A stretch of DNA of 64,000 bases from Nocardia panacis. Lineage in GTDB: Bacteria > Actinomycetota > Actinomycetes > Mycobacteriales > Mycobacteriaceae. The notes beneath the pieces are model-generated. The model saw nothing but the letters and a program-made list of their open reading frames with translations, searched no databases and was not told the origin of the DNA. Made by a program: the position numbers and the translations under genes. This document shows, one piece after another, positions 1 to 11,480 of the stretch; the stretch's first letter is position 1; each line of letters begins with the position of its first letter. The stretch is from positions 671,074 to 735,073 of the forward strand of contig NZ_QZFU01000019.1 in NCBI RefSeq assembly GCF_003598715.1, written 5' to 3'.

Positions 1-3000
1 GCGATGGCCACCCCGCCCCGATGCGAGGCCACGGCCGGACGGGGCCGGTCCGCGGGCAGTTCGACACATTCCGGTACGCCATCGAGCCGGTCGCGCCAGT
101 ACGCCAACTGACGGGCCGCCGGACTCGCCGGATCCGCCTCGGAACCGAGCGTTTCGCGCTGCCACAGCCCGAAATCGGCGTATTGCACCGTCAGCGGCGG
201 CAGGTCGGGGGCGCGACCATCGCGACGCGCCGTGTAGGCGGCGGCGAGGCCGGCGGCGAGCGGGGCCAGTGACCAACCGTCCGCCGCGATGTGATGCAGC
301 ACCACCGCCAGGACGTACTCCTCGGCGCGCACCCGCATGAGCGCCACCCGAATCGGCAGCTGCGTCGCCAAATCGAAACCCGCCGCGGCGAATTCGGCGA
401 TATCGGATTCGATCGAACTCGGACTCGACACCAGCCTGGTGTACGGGACGACGGCCTCGGGGGCATCGATGATCCGCTGGTGCGGGCCTGCGGCGTCCTC
501 CGGGTAGACGGTGCGCAGCACCTCGTGCCGCGCCACCACATCCGCGACCGCCGAGCGCATCGCCTCGATATCCAGCGTGCCATTGAGCCGCAGCGCGATG
601 GGGATGTTGTACGCGCCGCTGTCGGTGTCGAAACGGTTGAGGAACCACAGCCGCTGCTGCGCCGCCGAGAGCGGCAGCCGGTGCGGGCGCGGGCCTGCCG
701 TCACCGGGGCACGACCACCCGACCCGATCAATTCGGCGACCCGTTCGGCCAATCCGGCCACGGTCGGCGCCTCGAACAGCGCCCGCACCCCCACCTCGGT
801 GCGCAGCGCCGCCCCGAGCCGGGCCGACACCCTGGTGGCGACCAGTGAATTCCCGCCGAGAGCGAAGAAATCGTCGTCCAGACCGACCCGCTCCACACCG
901 AGCACCTCGGCGTAGATCCGCGCGACCGCGCGCTGCGCCCTGGTCACCGGCGGACGGAATTCGACGGCGGCGAATACCGGCTCGGGCAGCGCCGCCCGGT
1001 TCAGCTTGCCATTGACCGTCAGCGGCAAGCGATCGAGCACGACCAGCGCCGCCGGGATCATGTACGCGGGCAGTGCCTGACTCAGCCGCGCGCGCACCGA
1101 CTCGTCATCGATCGTGCCGCCGGATACCGGCACGATATAGCCGACCAGTTGCTCCCCGCGCCGGGCATCCCCGCGCGCCAGCACGGCCGCTGCGGCGATC
1201 TCGGGCAGGGCCAGCAGCGCCGCCTCGATCTCGCCGAGCTCGATCCGGAAACCGCGGATCTTGACCTGGAAGTCGCAGCGGCCGTGATAGGCCAACTCCC
1301 CCAGCTCATTCCACGCCACCAGATCGCCGGTGCGATACATCCGCTCGCCCGCCGCCCGCGCGTACGGGTCGGCGACGAAGCGTTCGGCCGTACCGCCCGC
1401 CCGCCCGAAGTAGCCGTCGGCCAATTGGATGCCTGCGAGGTAGAGCTCGCCGACCACACCGGGCGGCACCGGCCGCAACCTGGCGTCGAGCACATAGGTT
1501 CTGGTGTTCCACTCCGGTTTGCCGATCGACACCGCTTCGGTGTCGCCCGCGCCGACCCGGTGCGCCGTCACCGAGACGGCCGCCTCGGTGGGTCCGTACA
1601 GATTCCACAGTGCCGCACGCGGATTGCGACGCCGGAAGCGCTGGGCCACCGCACCGGGCAGTGCCTCGCCGATGGCCAGCACCAACCGCAGCGCGGGCAG
1701 CGCGCCCTCACCGACGCCGACCAGGGCGCTGAGCATGGACGGCACCACATGCAGCACCGAGATCCGATACTCCTCGATCAGGCCGACGAGATAGGCCGGA
1801 TCGCGATGTCCGCCGGGTGCGGCGATGACCAGTCGCGCGCCCGCGGTGAGCGGCGACCAGAACTCCCACACCGACAGGTCGAAGCCTGCCGCAGTCTTGA
1901 GCAGCACCGCGTCGTCCGGCCCGAGCGCGAAAGTTGATCGCTTCCAAGCCAATTGGTTCACCACGGCGCGATGCGGCACCGCGACGCCCTTGGGGCGTCC
2001 GGTGGAACCCGAAGTGAAGATGACATACGCGATGTGCTGCGGGTGCAGCGGCCGCAGCCGCTCGCCGTCCTCGATGGGCGCACCGCAGACGCGGGACAGA
2101 TCCAGCGCGTCGAGCGCGACGACCGGAGCGCACTCGGTGGTGAAGCCCTCGTCCGCCGTCAGCACACAGGCCGGATCGGCCTCGGTGAGAATGTATTTCA
2201 AGCGCTCGGCGGGCTGATCCGGATCCAGCGGGACATATGCGCCACCGGCCGCCGCCACCGCGTACATGGCGACCAGCAGATCCACCGAGCGGCGCATGGC
2301 CAGCGCCACCCGCGTCTGCGGACCGACGCCGCGCGAGATCAGGTGTCGGGCCAGCCTATTGACCCGATCGGCGAATTCCGCGTAGGTCAGTTCGGCGACG
2401 CCCGGATCGACCACCGCGAGGGCCGAGGGCAGCGCGGCCGCCTGCTCGGCGAACAGCGAGGCCAGGGTGGCCGGGACGACCGGATGCCGAGTCGCGTTCC
2501 AGCCATCGAGGATTCGACCGCGCTCGTCCGGGTCGATGAGCGCGATATCGCCGACCGGCAGCGTCGGATCCGCGATCACCGCGGCCACCACCCGCTCGAA
2601 GCGGTCCGCGAAATCGGCGGCGGTCGACTCGTCGAACAGGTCCGTGGCGTAGTTGAGATGTCCCGTGATGCCGGTGGGCACGCCCGCGTCGTAGTGGTCG
2701 GTGAGCACCAGTTGCAGATCGAATTGCGCCACGTCGGTGTCGATCTCGGCGACCCGCACGGTGAGGCCGGGCAGTTCCACCCGCAGCCTGCCCAGGTTCT
2801 GGAAGGACAGGCCCACCTGAACCAGCGGGTGCCGCGCCGTGGAGCGGGTCGGATTGAGCTCCTCCACCAGCCGCTCGAAGGGCACATCCGCGTGCGCGAA
2901 GGCGGCCAGATCGGATTCCCGCTGCCGCGCGAGCAATTCGGTGAAGCTCTCACCCCACACCACCCGCGAGCGGAAGACGACCGTACTCACGAACATGCCG

Positions 3001-6000
3001 ACGAGATCGTCGAGTTCGCGCGCGCCGCGCCCGGCCACGGGGGTGCCCACCGCCAAATCGTCGACGCCCGCCAGCCGGGCCAGCAGCACCGCGAAGGCCG
3101 CGTGCACCGTCATGAACAGTGTGGCGTGGCCCGAATCCGCCAGCGCCAGCAGCGCGCGATGCACCTCGGCATCGATGCTGACCGGTACCCGGCCGCCGCG
3201 ATGGGTCTGGGTCGCCGGGCGCGGACGATCGCCGGGCAGCGTCAACTCCTCGGGCAGCCCGGACAGCTCCGTGCGCCAGAAGTCCACGTCCATCGGCGTA
3301 TCCTGCTGCCACAGACTGTAGTCGGCGTATTGGACGGTCAGTTCCGGCCAGCCGGGGGCGGTGTCGGCGCGGCGAGCGCGATAGGCGCGCGTGAGATCGG
3401 TGAACAGCGGCCCCAACGACCAACCGTCGGCGGCGATGTGGTGGATCACCACCGCGAGGACGTATTCGTGCGGGCCGGTGTGCAGCAGTTCCGCGCGCAG
3501 CGCCGTCTCGGTGGTGAGATCGAAACCGCCACCGGCCAATTCGCGCAGCCGTCTGCGCACCCGCGTGGCGGGCAGTTCGCGCACCCGCAGCTCCGCCCCG
3601 CCCGCGGGCAGGATGACCTGGTGCGGACCGTCCGGACCGTCCGGGTAGATGGTGCGCAGCGGCTCGTGCCGTTCGACCAGATCCGACCACGCGCCGCGCA
3701 GCGCGTCGATATCGAGATCGCCGCCGATCCACAGCGCGAACGGAATGTTGTAGGTGCACGCGCTGTTGTCGAACCGGTTGATGAACCACAGTCGCTGCTG
3801 GGCCAGCGAGAGCGGAATGAGTTCCGGCCGTTCCCGTTTGGTGGGTCCGGCGGTTCCGGTCCCGCACACCAACTCGGCGACCTCCTCGGCGAGGACCTCG
3901 ACGGTCGACCGCTCGAGCAGCAGACGCACCGGCACTTTGGTGTCCAGCGCGGCGCCCAGGCGTGACGCGGCCTGGGTCGCGGTGAGCGAATTGCCGCCCA
4001 GCGCGAAGAATCCATCGTCCAAACCGATTCGATCGACCTGAAGCACCTCGGCCAGCACCTCGGCCACCCGCCGCTGCACCTGCGTGACCGGCGCGCGATA
4101 GGCCCTGGTCGCCACCACCGGGACCGGCAGGGCGCGGCGATCCAGTTTTCCGTTGGCGGTCAAGGGAATCGCGTCGAGGACCATCAGCGCCGAGGGCACC
4201 ATGTAGTCGGGCAGCAGCAGCGTCAGGTCGGCGCGCAGCACCTCGGTGTCGAGTTCCACGCCGGGTTCGGCCACCAAATAACCGACCAGCCGTTGGTTGC
4301 CGGGATCGTCCTCGCGGACCACGGCCACCGCCTGGCCGACGCCCTCCTGCGCCAGCAGCGCGGACTCCACCTCGCCGAGTTCGATGCGGAAGCCGCGCAG
4401 CTTCACCTGATCGTCGGCGCGGCCCTGATATTCGAGCGCACCCTCGGGGGTCCACCGGGCCAGATCGCCTGCGCGGTAGAGCCGGGATCCGGCCGGGCCG
4501 AAGGGATCGGCCACGAAGCGCGCCGCCGACAGTCCGGGGCGACCGAGATAGCCGCGGGCCAATTGCTCGCCCGCGACATAGATTTCGCCGGGCACGCCGA
4601 TCGGCACGGGCCGCAGGCGCCTATCCAGCAGATAGGTGCGCAGACCGGGCAGCGCGCGACCGAGGGCGCCCGGTTCGGCGCGCGTGACATCGGTGCGGCC
4701 GAGCGCCCGATAGCTGACGTGCACCGTAGTCTCGGTGATGCCGTACATATTCACCAGGCGCGGCGCGTCCTCGGCGTGCCTGGCGTACCAGTCGCCGAGG
4801 CGGTGCAGGTCCAGCGCCTCACCGCCGAAGGTGATGTAGCGCAGCGATGTTCGCGGACCCGCGCCCGCCGGTGCGCCGAGCCGCTCCGCCTCCGCCAGTT
4901 GATAGAACGCCGAAGGCGTCTGATTGAGCACCGTAACTCGCTCCCGCCGCAGCAGATCCAGGAACTGCGCGGGCGAGCGGGTGGTCTCGTAGTCGACGAC
5001 GATGAGCTTGCCGCCGTACAGCAGCGGACCCCACAGCTCCCACACCGAGAAATCGAAAGCGTAGGAGTGGAAAAGCGTCCAGATATCGGATTCGTCGAAT
5101 TCGTAGTCGCCCTGTGCGTTCGCGAACAGCGCGAGCACATTGCGGTGCGGGATCTGCACACCCTTCGGTTGGCCGGTGGAACCCGAGGTGTAGATGACAT
5201 ACGCGATGGTGTCGGGTGTCGAGTGCCCCAGCAGTTCGGCCGGGGCGATGGGCGCGGTCTCCTCCGCGAACGACTCCGATTCGAGTTTGTCCACGACCAC
5301 GGCGGGCAGCCCATCCGGCATGGCGATCGGCCGGGCCGAGGAACTCACCGCGCAGACCGGATGTCCGTCGGCCAGCAGGTATTCGATGCGATCGGCCGGA
5401 TAGGTCGGATCCACCGGCAGGTAGGCCGCGCCCGTTTTCAATACCGCCAACAGCGCCACCACCAGATCCAGACCGCGCGGCAGGGCGACCGCCACCACCG
5501 CCTCCGGTCCGGCGCCCAGGCCGATCAGCCTGCGCGCCAGGCGATTCGCGCGCGCGTCCAGTTCCCGGTAGGTCAGCTCGTCCCCGAGGCAGCGCACCGC
5601 GATCCGCTGCGGAAATCGGGCCACCACCGCTTCGAAACGCGCCGAGAGCGTGGAATTCGGCACGGGCGCCGCAGGGCGCGAGCTGGTGCTCCACGCGCCG
5701 AGCACCAACTCGCGCTCCTCGGCGTGCAGCAGCGGCAAAGCCCCCATGGCGGTATCCGGCCGCGCGGCAAGGAATCCGGCGAGATATTCCAGGAAGCGGT
5801 GGTGATGCGCGCGCAGTTCGTCGGCGCCGTAGCGATCCGGATTGGCCAGGAAGTCCACGTGCACCGCACCGTCGCCGGTGCCGTTGTGGATATTGATCGA
5901 CAGATCCTCGATCGGCCCGGTGGACAGCAGGTGTATGGTCCCCCGCAACTGGCCGAGCCGAATCTCGTTGTGGAACAGCATGATATTGACCACCGGCCCG

Positions 6001-7064
6001 AAGAAGCCGCGCACGCCGCCCTCCACGCCCCGGTCGCGCTGCATATCCTCGTGCCGATAGCGCTGATGGGCCAGGGCCTGCTTCAACTCCGTGCCCACCG
6101 CGGCGACCACCTCGGCAAGGGTCTGCTCCGGGGTGATGCGAATATGCAGCGGAACCACATTCGAGACATATCCGGCGGCCGACCGGGATTCCTCCGTCGT
6201 GCGCGCCGTCACGGGCAGGCTGAGCACCACCTCGTCGCGGCCGGTCACCGCGGCCAGGTAGCCCGCGAGACCCGCGATGAACAGCGCGGGCCGCGACGCG
6301 CCCAGATTCGTACGGGCGGAATCGAGTTCGGCCGCCGCGTCCGCGGCGAGCACCCCGTACTCGATGCGCCGATCCGCACCCGCGGGCGCACCCCGCTCGC
6401 TCAGTCCGAACGCGCCGTCGATGGCGGACAGGCGCGGACGCCAGAATTCGCGATCGGCCGCGTAGTCGGGCGAGGACCGATACTCCGCGTCGGCGGCGCA
6501 GAGGCGGCGCAGATCCGTTGCGGCACAGGGTTCTGGCGCACGGCCGGCTACCAGTGCGCTGTAGTGCTCGGCGGCCCTGGCCATCAGCACCATCGCGCCG
6601 TAGCCGTCGATGGCGATGTGATGCATCTTGGAGTACCAGAAGTATTCGGCGTCGGCCACGCGCAGCAGCACCGTCTCGAACAGCGGCGCGCCGAGCAGCG
6701 GCATCGGTGCGAGGACATCGCGCTGCATCCAGCGCTGCGCCGCGGCGTGCGGATCCGCCTCGCCGCGCAGATCGAGCTCCACCATCGACACCGGCCGATC
6801 GGCGGCCACCGACTGCTGCGGCGTTCCGCCCGACTCCACCAGCAGCAATTGCAGGCTCTGCAAATCTGCAGCACACAATCGGATCGCGGTGCCGAGCGCC
6901 GCGGCGTCCAACGGCCCGTCGATTGCCACGTAGTGGGCCACCGTCAGCGGCACATCGGGCGTGATGTGCTGTGCGTTCCAGATACCCGTCTGCGCGGCCG
7001 ACAGCGGGAAGGCGGACAGCGACGCGGCGAGACGATCGGCGGGCGACGAGGGCAACGCGGGCAT
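1..7064 (-). CDS. Nonribosomal peptide synthetase, C-A-PCP-C-A-PCP-C..., 3' end missing
   Basis: A modular peptide synthetase; about 2354 residues are visible and the frame is still open at the left edge. Domains by rough residue: C1 10-440 (HHIAIDG), A1 460-960 (YTSGSTGQPKG near 625), PCP1 around 1018 (FFALGGNSL), C2 1065-1490 (HHIAADG near 1206), A2 1510-2010 (FTSGSTGRPKG near 1685), PCP2 around 2068 (FFALGGNSL), C3 from 2110 (HHIAADG near 2258), incomplete. No epimerase or thioesterase is seen in the visible part. C1 resembles the first C domain of EntF/DhbF, including a FGPVVNI stretch. The A1 pocket reads D-F-W-N-T-G-M-V-H-K, close to the threonine code; A2 reads D-L-W-H-L-I-L-V-S-K, which I cannot assign. 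The start is an ATG with GGAG eight bases upstream. The frame was checked at several points and no shift was found. Confidence 0.95.
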   Translation of the reverse strand, partial: MPALPSSPADRLAASLSAFPLSAAQTGIWNAQHITPDVPLTVAHYVAIDGPLDAAALGTAIRLCAADLQSLQLLLVESGGTPQQSVAADRPVSMVELDLRGEADPHAAAQRWMQRDVLAPMPLLGAPLFETVLLRVADAEYFWYSKMHHIAIDGYGAMVLMARAAEHYSALVAGRAPEPCAATDLRRLCAADAEYRSSPDYAADREFWRPRLSAIDGAFGLSERGAPAGADRRIEYGVLAADAAAELDSARTNLGASRPALFIAGLAGYLAAVTGRDEVVLSLPVTARTTEESRSAAGYVSNVVPLHIRITPEQTLAEVVAAVGTELKQALAHQRYRHEDMQRDRGVEGGVRGFFGPVVNIMLFHNEIRLGQLRGTIHLLSTGPIEDLSINIHNGTGDGAVHVDFLANPDRYGADELRAHHHRFLEYLAGFLAARPDTAMGALPLLHAEERELVLGAWSTSSRPAAPVPNSTLSARFEAVVARFPQRIAVRCLGDELTYRELDARANRLARRLIGLGAGPEAVVAVALPRGLDLVVALLAVLKTGAAYLPVDPTYPADRIEYLLADGHPVCAVSSSARPIAMPDGLPAVVVDKLESESFAEETAPIAPAELLGHSTPDTIAYVIYTSGSTGQPKGVQIPHRNVLALFANAQGDYEFDESDIWTLFHSYAFDFSVWELWGPLLYGGKLIVVDYETTRSPAQFLDLLRRERVTVLNQTPSAFYQLAEAERLGAPAGAGPRTSLRYITFGGEALDLHRLGDWYARHAEDAPRLVNMYGITETTVHVSYRALGRTDVTRAEPGALGRALPGLRTYLLDRRLRPVPIGVPGEIYVAGEQLARGYLGRPGLSAARFVADPFGPAGSRLYRAGDLARWTPEGALEYQGRADDQVKLRGFRIELGEVESALLAQEGVGQAVAVVREDDPGNQRLVGYLVAEPGVELDTEVLRADLTLLLPDYMVPSALMVLDAIPLTANGKLDRRALPVPVVATRAYRAPVTQVQRRVAEVLAEVLQVDRIGLDDGFFALGGNSLTATQAASRLGAALDTKVPVRLLLERSTVEVLAEEVAELVCGTGTAGPTKRERPELIPLSLAQQRLWFINRFDNSACTYNIPFALWIGGDLDIDALRGAWSDLVERHEPLRTIYPDGPDGPHQVILPAGGAELRVRELPATRVRRRLRELAGGGFDLTTETALRAELLHTGPHEYVLAVVIHHIAADGWSLGPLFTDLTRAYRARRADTAPGWPELTVQYADYSLWQQDTPMDVDFWRTELSGLPEELTLPGDRPRPATQTHRGGRVPVSIDAEVHRALLALADSGHATLFMTVHAAFAVLLARLAGVDDLAVGTPVAGRGARELDDLVGMFVSTVVFRSRVVWGESFTELLARQRESDLAAFAHADVPFERLVEELNPTRSTARHPLVQVGLSFQNLGRLRVELPGLTVRVAEIDTDVAQFDLQLVLTDHYDAGVPTGITGHLNYATDLFDESTAADFADRFERVVAAVIADPTLPVGDIALIDPDERGRILDGWNATRHPVVPATLASLFAEQAAALPSALAVVDPGVAELTYAEFADRVNRLARHLISRGVGPQTRVALAMRRSVDLLVAMYAVAAAGGAYVPLDPDQPAERLKYILTEADPACVLTADEGFTTECAPVVALDALDLSRVCGAPIEDGERLRPLHPQHIAYVIFTSGSTGRPKGVAVPHRAVVNQLAWKRSTFALGPDDAVLLKTAAGFDLSVWEFWSPLTAGARLVIAAPGGHRDPAYLVGLIEEYRISVLHVVPSMLSALVGVGEGALPALRLVLAIGEALPGAVAQRFRRRNPRAALWNLYGPTEAAVSVTAHRVGAGDTEAVSIGKPEWNTRTYVLDARLRPVPPGVVGELYLAGIQLADGYFGRAGGTAERFVADPYARAAGERMYRTGDLVAWNELGELAYHGRCDFQVKIRGFRIELGEIEAALLALPEIAAAAVLARGDARRGEQLVGYIVPVSGGTIDDESVRARLSQALPAYMIPAALVVLDRLPLTVNGKLNRAALPEPVFAAVEFRPPVTRAQRAVARIYAEVLGVERVGLDDDFFALGGNSLVATRVSARLGAALRTEVGVRALFEAPTVAGLAERVAELIGSGGRAPVTAGPRPHRLPLSAAQQRLWFLNRFDTDSGAYNIPIALRLNGTLDIEAMRSAVADVVARHEVLRTVYPEDAAGPHQRIIDAPEAVVPYTRLVSSPSSIESDIAEFAAAGFDLATQLPIRVALMRVRAEEYVLAVVLHHIAADGWSLAPLAAGLAAAYTARRDGRAPDLPPLTVQYADFGLWQRETLGSEADPASPAARQLAYWRDRLDGVPECVELPADRPRPAVASHRGGVAI

Positions 7065-7357
7065 TTCACTTGCTCCAATCACGGGCGCAGAGAGGGGGAA
7101 CACCTTCTGGGCAGGGCGACGATCCGGGGCAATCAGCAACACACGTGCAAAGATCCGATACACAGACGGTTCGCTGCGGTCGGACGACGGGATTGGTTCA
7201 GGATGGAAATTGGCTTCCAACCTGCCGCACGGTAGGCATACCCAACCCCCAGGCTCCGCGTCAACGGACTCGGTTACGGGGGGCGGGTTTTCCAAACTCG
7301 AACTTGACGTTAGATTCGACTTCGGAGCACACGAGCCCCCGCCGATTGGAGCACCAG

Positions 7358-8578
<1,221 letters not shown>

Positions 8579-8592
8579 ACGTCACGCTATCG

Positions 8593-8631
8593 GGTGCGGC
8601 AACCCCGGCTCACCACCGAGGCTGCCGCACC
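8593..8631. terminator. Bidirectional intrinsic terminator
   Basis: Perfect 9-bp stem GGTGCGGCA (8593-8601) with TGCCGCACC (8623-8631), lying between the convergent acyl-CoA dehydrogenase and TetR genes. A short A-run follows on the plus side. Confidence 0.7.
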
Positions 8632-8645
8632 GAGTAAAAGGGGAG

Positions 8646-9386
8646 TCACTCGGGCAGTTGCAGGGCGTTCGCCCACAGCTGGGTCAGCGTGTGCACCAAC
8701 TTCTCGAATGGAATGCGCTGCTGCTGTACGAACACCACATACGCCATGCGGCTGACCATCGAGGACAGCGCGTGCGCGGTGATCATCGGATCCAACTCGG
8801 CATTGGCCCGACCCGAATCCTGAAGCGCACGAATCATCTTGGCATTGCGCCTGGTGAAAGCATTGCCGCGCTCGACGCGCAGTTCGCGGAACTTCTCGTC
8901 GATCTGGGCCACCTGCTCGAACAGCGCCATCAGCCGGGCATTGCGCTTGTAGGACAGCAGATATTCGCGATTGGCCGCCTCGATCAGCGCCCGCGGATCG
9001 GTGACACCGGTGCGCGCCCGAACATGCGGATGCAGCATCTCCTCCTGCACCTGCGCCACGAGCGCCGCGAAGATCTCCTCTTTGCTATCGAAATAGGTGT
9101 AGAACGAGCCCGAGGCCATGCCCGCGGTCTTCGCGATATCGGCGATCTTCGCCCCGAGGTAGCCGTCCCGCTCGAACACCTCGCGCGCCGCCGCCACCAG
9201 CGCGTCGCGAGTGCGCACCCCGCGCCGGGTGCGCGGGGCGAGGCGGCGCAATTCGCCCTCACTCGCCTCGATTTCGGACGTCACTGCAGGTGGCTCGCTG
9301 TCGATCGGCGGAATACGTATTGGGGGCAACGGTATCACCGCGCCGGTCGACGCCCCTCGCACGTTGCGCTCAGGGCGCGGCACCAT
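8646..9386 (-). CDS. TetR-family transcriptional regulator
   Basis: A 246-residue regulator. The TetR helix-turn-helix sits unusually far in, at about residues 60-110 (AKIADIAKTAGMASGSFYTY), because of a proline-rich 50-residue leader. The leader may be real or the true start may be one of the downstream GTG codons, since no good ribosome site precedes the ATG at 9386. The C-terminal half is a helical ligand-binding domain. The target is not evident; it is convergent with the acyl-CoA dehydrogenase and upstream of nothing on its own strand. Confidence 0.85.
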   Translation of the reverse strand: MVPRPERNVRGASTGAVIPLPPIRIPPIDSEPPAVTSEIEASEGELRRLAPRTRRGVRTRDALVAAAREVFERDGYLGAKIADIAKTAGMASGSFYTYFDSKEEIFAALVAQVQEEMLHPHVRARTGVTDPRALIEAANREYLLSYKRNARLMALFEQVAQIDEKFRELRVERGNAFTRRNAKMIRALQDSGRANAELDPMITAHALSSMVSRMAYVVFVQQQRIPFEKLVHTLTQLWANALQLPE

Positions 9387-9443
9387 AACTACCGTGCCGC
9401 TGATCTACGGCACATACCCGACGCGGACGACCACCGGGACTTG

Positions 9444-11249
9444 TCACCGCCGCGTCGGGCCGCCGGCGATCGGCACATTCAATCGCTTCGCCTGGGCCAG
9501 CGACGCGGGCGAATCCGCACTGCGCGCGGCGGTCCCCGGTATCACCGGAGCAGTCGGTTGCCGAGTTCCGGACGGGTGGTAATTCTCGAGCGTCGCCGTA
9601 CCCCAGACATAGGGGTCGGCCTGCGCGCTCCCGTACGGCGACCAGGCCAGCCGGGTCTGACCGGTCTTGTCGTCGGTATCGGAGTTGTAGACCATGATGT
9701 TCATCGCGAAGCGCGCCGGATCGACCGGCGCGGGCAGGTCACCGAGCGGGATCCTGGCCTCGACCGTGTACCCGCGATACGGCTCGGTCACCACCGAGGC
9801 CACCTGGATTCCGTTCGCGGCGCCCTGCCGATTGTCGGCATCGCGTTCGGCGGCGGGACCGCCCGCGGCGGTATAGGGCAGGATGCCGGTTTTCAGCGTG
9901 GTGGAGGTGTTGTCGGAATCGCCGCGCGGATCGATGGCGATCTCCACCGAGTCGGTGCGCCAGTGCCGTTTGACGTCATCGGCGGCCAGCACCGCGCCCT
10001 TGCGTTTATCGTTCACCTTGACCAGCACATATAGGTCGTCGCCATGGCGGGAGACCTTCGCGGTCGCGGTGCACCTGTCATCGCCCTGCCAGACCGCCAG
10101 CGGCAGTTCGGGTCCCGGATACTCGCCCGGCCGCTCCGTGCCGTCCAGCACCGGCGCGCGGCCGACCACCGGGATGACGGTGCGCGGATTGGCCGGGTAG
10201 TCCGGCTGCGCCCCATTGGCCAACCACGGCAGTCCGAGCCGATCGGCCCAGCCCGCGAACTCCGCGTACAGCGGTTTGAGTCCCGGCTGCCGCCGCACCG
10301 GCGCTTCCAGATAGCGCCCGTCCTCGGCCAACACCGTGAACCACTCCGAGCCGATCTGGCCCGAATCGGTCGGCACCCGAGCGGGTTTCGCCGCGAACCC
10401 CTGGGTGACATAGAGCCGGGTGGCATCGCGGGCGACCTGCGCCCAGGTCGCGCCGTGTTCGCGGGAGCGCACCCCGGACCACACGCCGATCACCGGCAGA
10501 CCGCTGCCGGGATCGATCCGCCGCGCCTCGGCGGCGGCGGGTCCGAGCACGGCGTCGAATCCGTAGTTCTGCGCGAGCAGCCTGCGCGGCCGCCACGGCT
10601 GCAACCCCTCCAGGACGAGTTGGTCCGGAAATGCCAGCGGATCGCCCGCCAGACGGAACGCCTCGATACCCAACCGCGCCGAGAACTGGTGGCCGCCATG
10701 CTGATTGAACGGCCGAGGATCCATCACCACGATGGTGTCCGGGGTGACGCTGCGCACCAGTCGAACCACCCTGGCCAGCGTGTCCTGCGCATCCCAGATG
10801 CGGGCGGTCAGCGGCGCGGACAGCGTGTACCAGAAATCCGGTTTGTCGAGGTAGTAGATGTTCTCGATCCCCATGACCGCATTGGCCTCGCGCTCCTCGG
10901 CCTCCCGGATCAGCCCGAGTTGCGGCCCCTCCTCCGGGCCGACCGCATTCCCACCGCCCTCGCCGCGGGTGATGGTGATGATGCTGGTGCTCAGCCCCAA
11001 CTCCTCGCGCCACTGCCCGAAAGTGGCCAGATTCATCGTCTCGTCATCCGGGTGCGCACCGATGAAGAGCACATCCGTATGCGCGGCATTGCGCGGCGCA
11101 CCCGCCGCGAGGCGGGACGGATCCGGGCGCGGGCCGTCGGTGCTCGTATCCCCGACCAGGAATGCCGCGGCAAGGCCCGAAGCGAGCACGGTTCTGCGAC
11201 GCACACCGCGGGCTGCGGGCTGCTCCACCTGAATGCCTCCAGTCGTCAT
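9444..11249 (-). CDS. Tat-exported PIG-L (LmbE-like) deacetylase with C-terminal CBM9-like domain
   Basis: An exported two-domain protein of about 600 residues. A twin-arginine signal (RRRTVLASGLAAAFL) is followed by a PIG-L deacetylase domain with the metal motif AHPDDE and a later HGGHQ, the family's usual second histidine cluster. The PIG-L fold normally removes N-acetyl groups from sugars. The last 190 residues (from about VVGRAPVLDG) form a beta-sandwich of the CBM9/DOMON-like kind, with the phrases DSVEIAIDPRGDSDN and YTVEARIPLGDL. An ATG at 11249 is chosen; a GTG at 11279 would add ten residues before the signal. The substrate is probably a cell-envelope or environmental glycan, but this is inference. 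Confidence 0.85.
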   Translation of the reverse strand: MTTGGIQVEQPAARGVRRRTVLASGLAAAFLVGDTSTDGPRPDPSRLAAGAPRNAAHTDVLFIGAHPDDETMNLATFGQWREELGLSTSIITITRGEGGGNAVGPEEGPQLGLIREAEEREANAVMGIENIYYLDKPDFWYTLSAPLTARIWDAQDTLARVVRLVRSVTPDTIVVMDPRPFNQHGGHQFSARLGIEAFRLAGDPLAFPDQLVLEGLQPWRPRRLLAQNYGFDAVLGPAAAEARRIDPGSGLPVIGVWSGVRSREHGATWAQVARDATRLYVTQGFAAKPARVPTDSGQIGSEWFTVLAEDGRYLEAPVRRQPGLKPLYAEFAGWADRLGLPWLANGAQPDYPANPRTVIPVVGRAPVLDGTERPGEYPGPELPLAVWQGDDRCTATAKVSRHGDDLYVLVKVNDKRKGAVLAADDVKRHWRTDSVEIAIDPRGDSDNTSTTLKTGILPYTAAGGPAAERDADNRQGAANGIQVASVVTEPYRGYTVEARIPLGDLPAPVDPARFAMNIMVYNSDTDDKTGQTRLAWSPYGSAQADPYVWGTATLENYHPSGTRQPTAPVIPGTAARSADSPASLAQAKRLNVPIAGGPTRR

Positions 11250-11480
11250 CGCGGATCTCGACGCGGCGAGTCCGGGCACCGCGTCGAATTCAGCAGTGCC
11301 ATCGGGAAATTACGTGGTCATCGGGGGATCACGGATCCGGCGCGGGCGGCGTCGAATTCCGTGGCATCACAGCACACCGGGCGGTCTCTCCCCAGAGGTG
11401 AAGACAGCGCACCGGATCGGGCGACGAACCCGACGCCGCCACCCCAGTCCTATCCGACTGGCGCACTGAAGAATTCAGAG

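Noticed and set aside
1953..3965. A long open frame on the plus strand over the synthetase
   Set aside because: It is a GC-rich shadow of the synthetase; composition is Arg/Gly/His-rich with no domain.
7232..7249. A possible iron-box (IdeR/DmdR) between the synthetase and the acyl-CoA dehydrogenase
   Set aside because: Only about 10 of 19 positions match the consensus, too few to support iron control.
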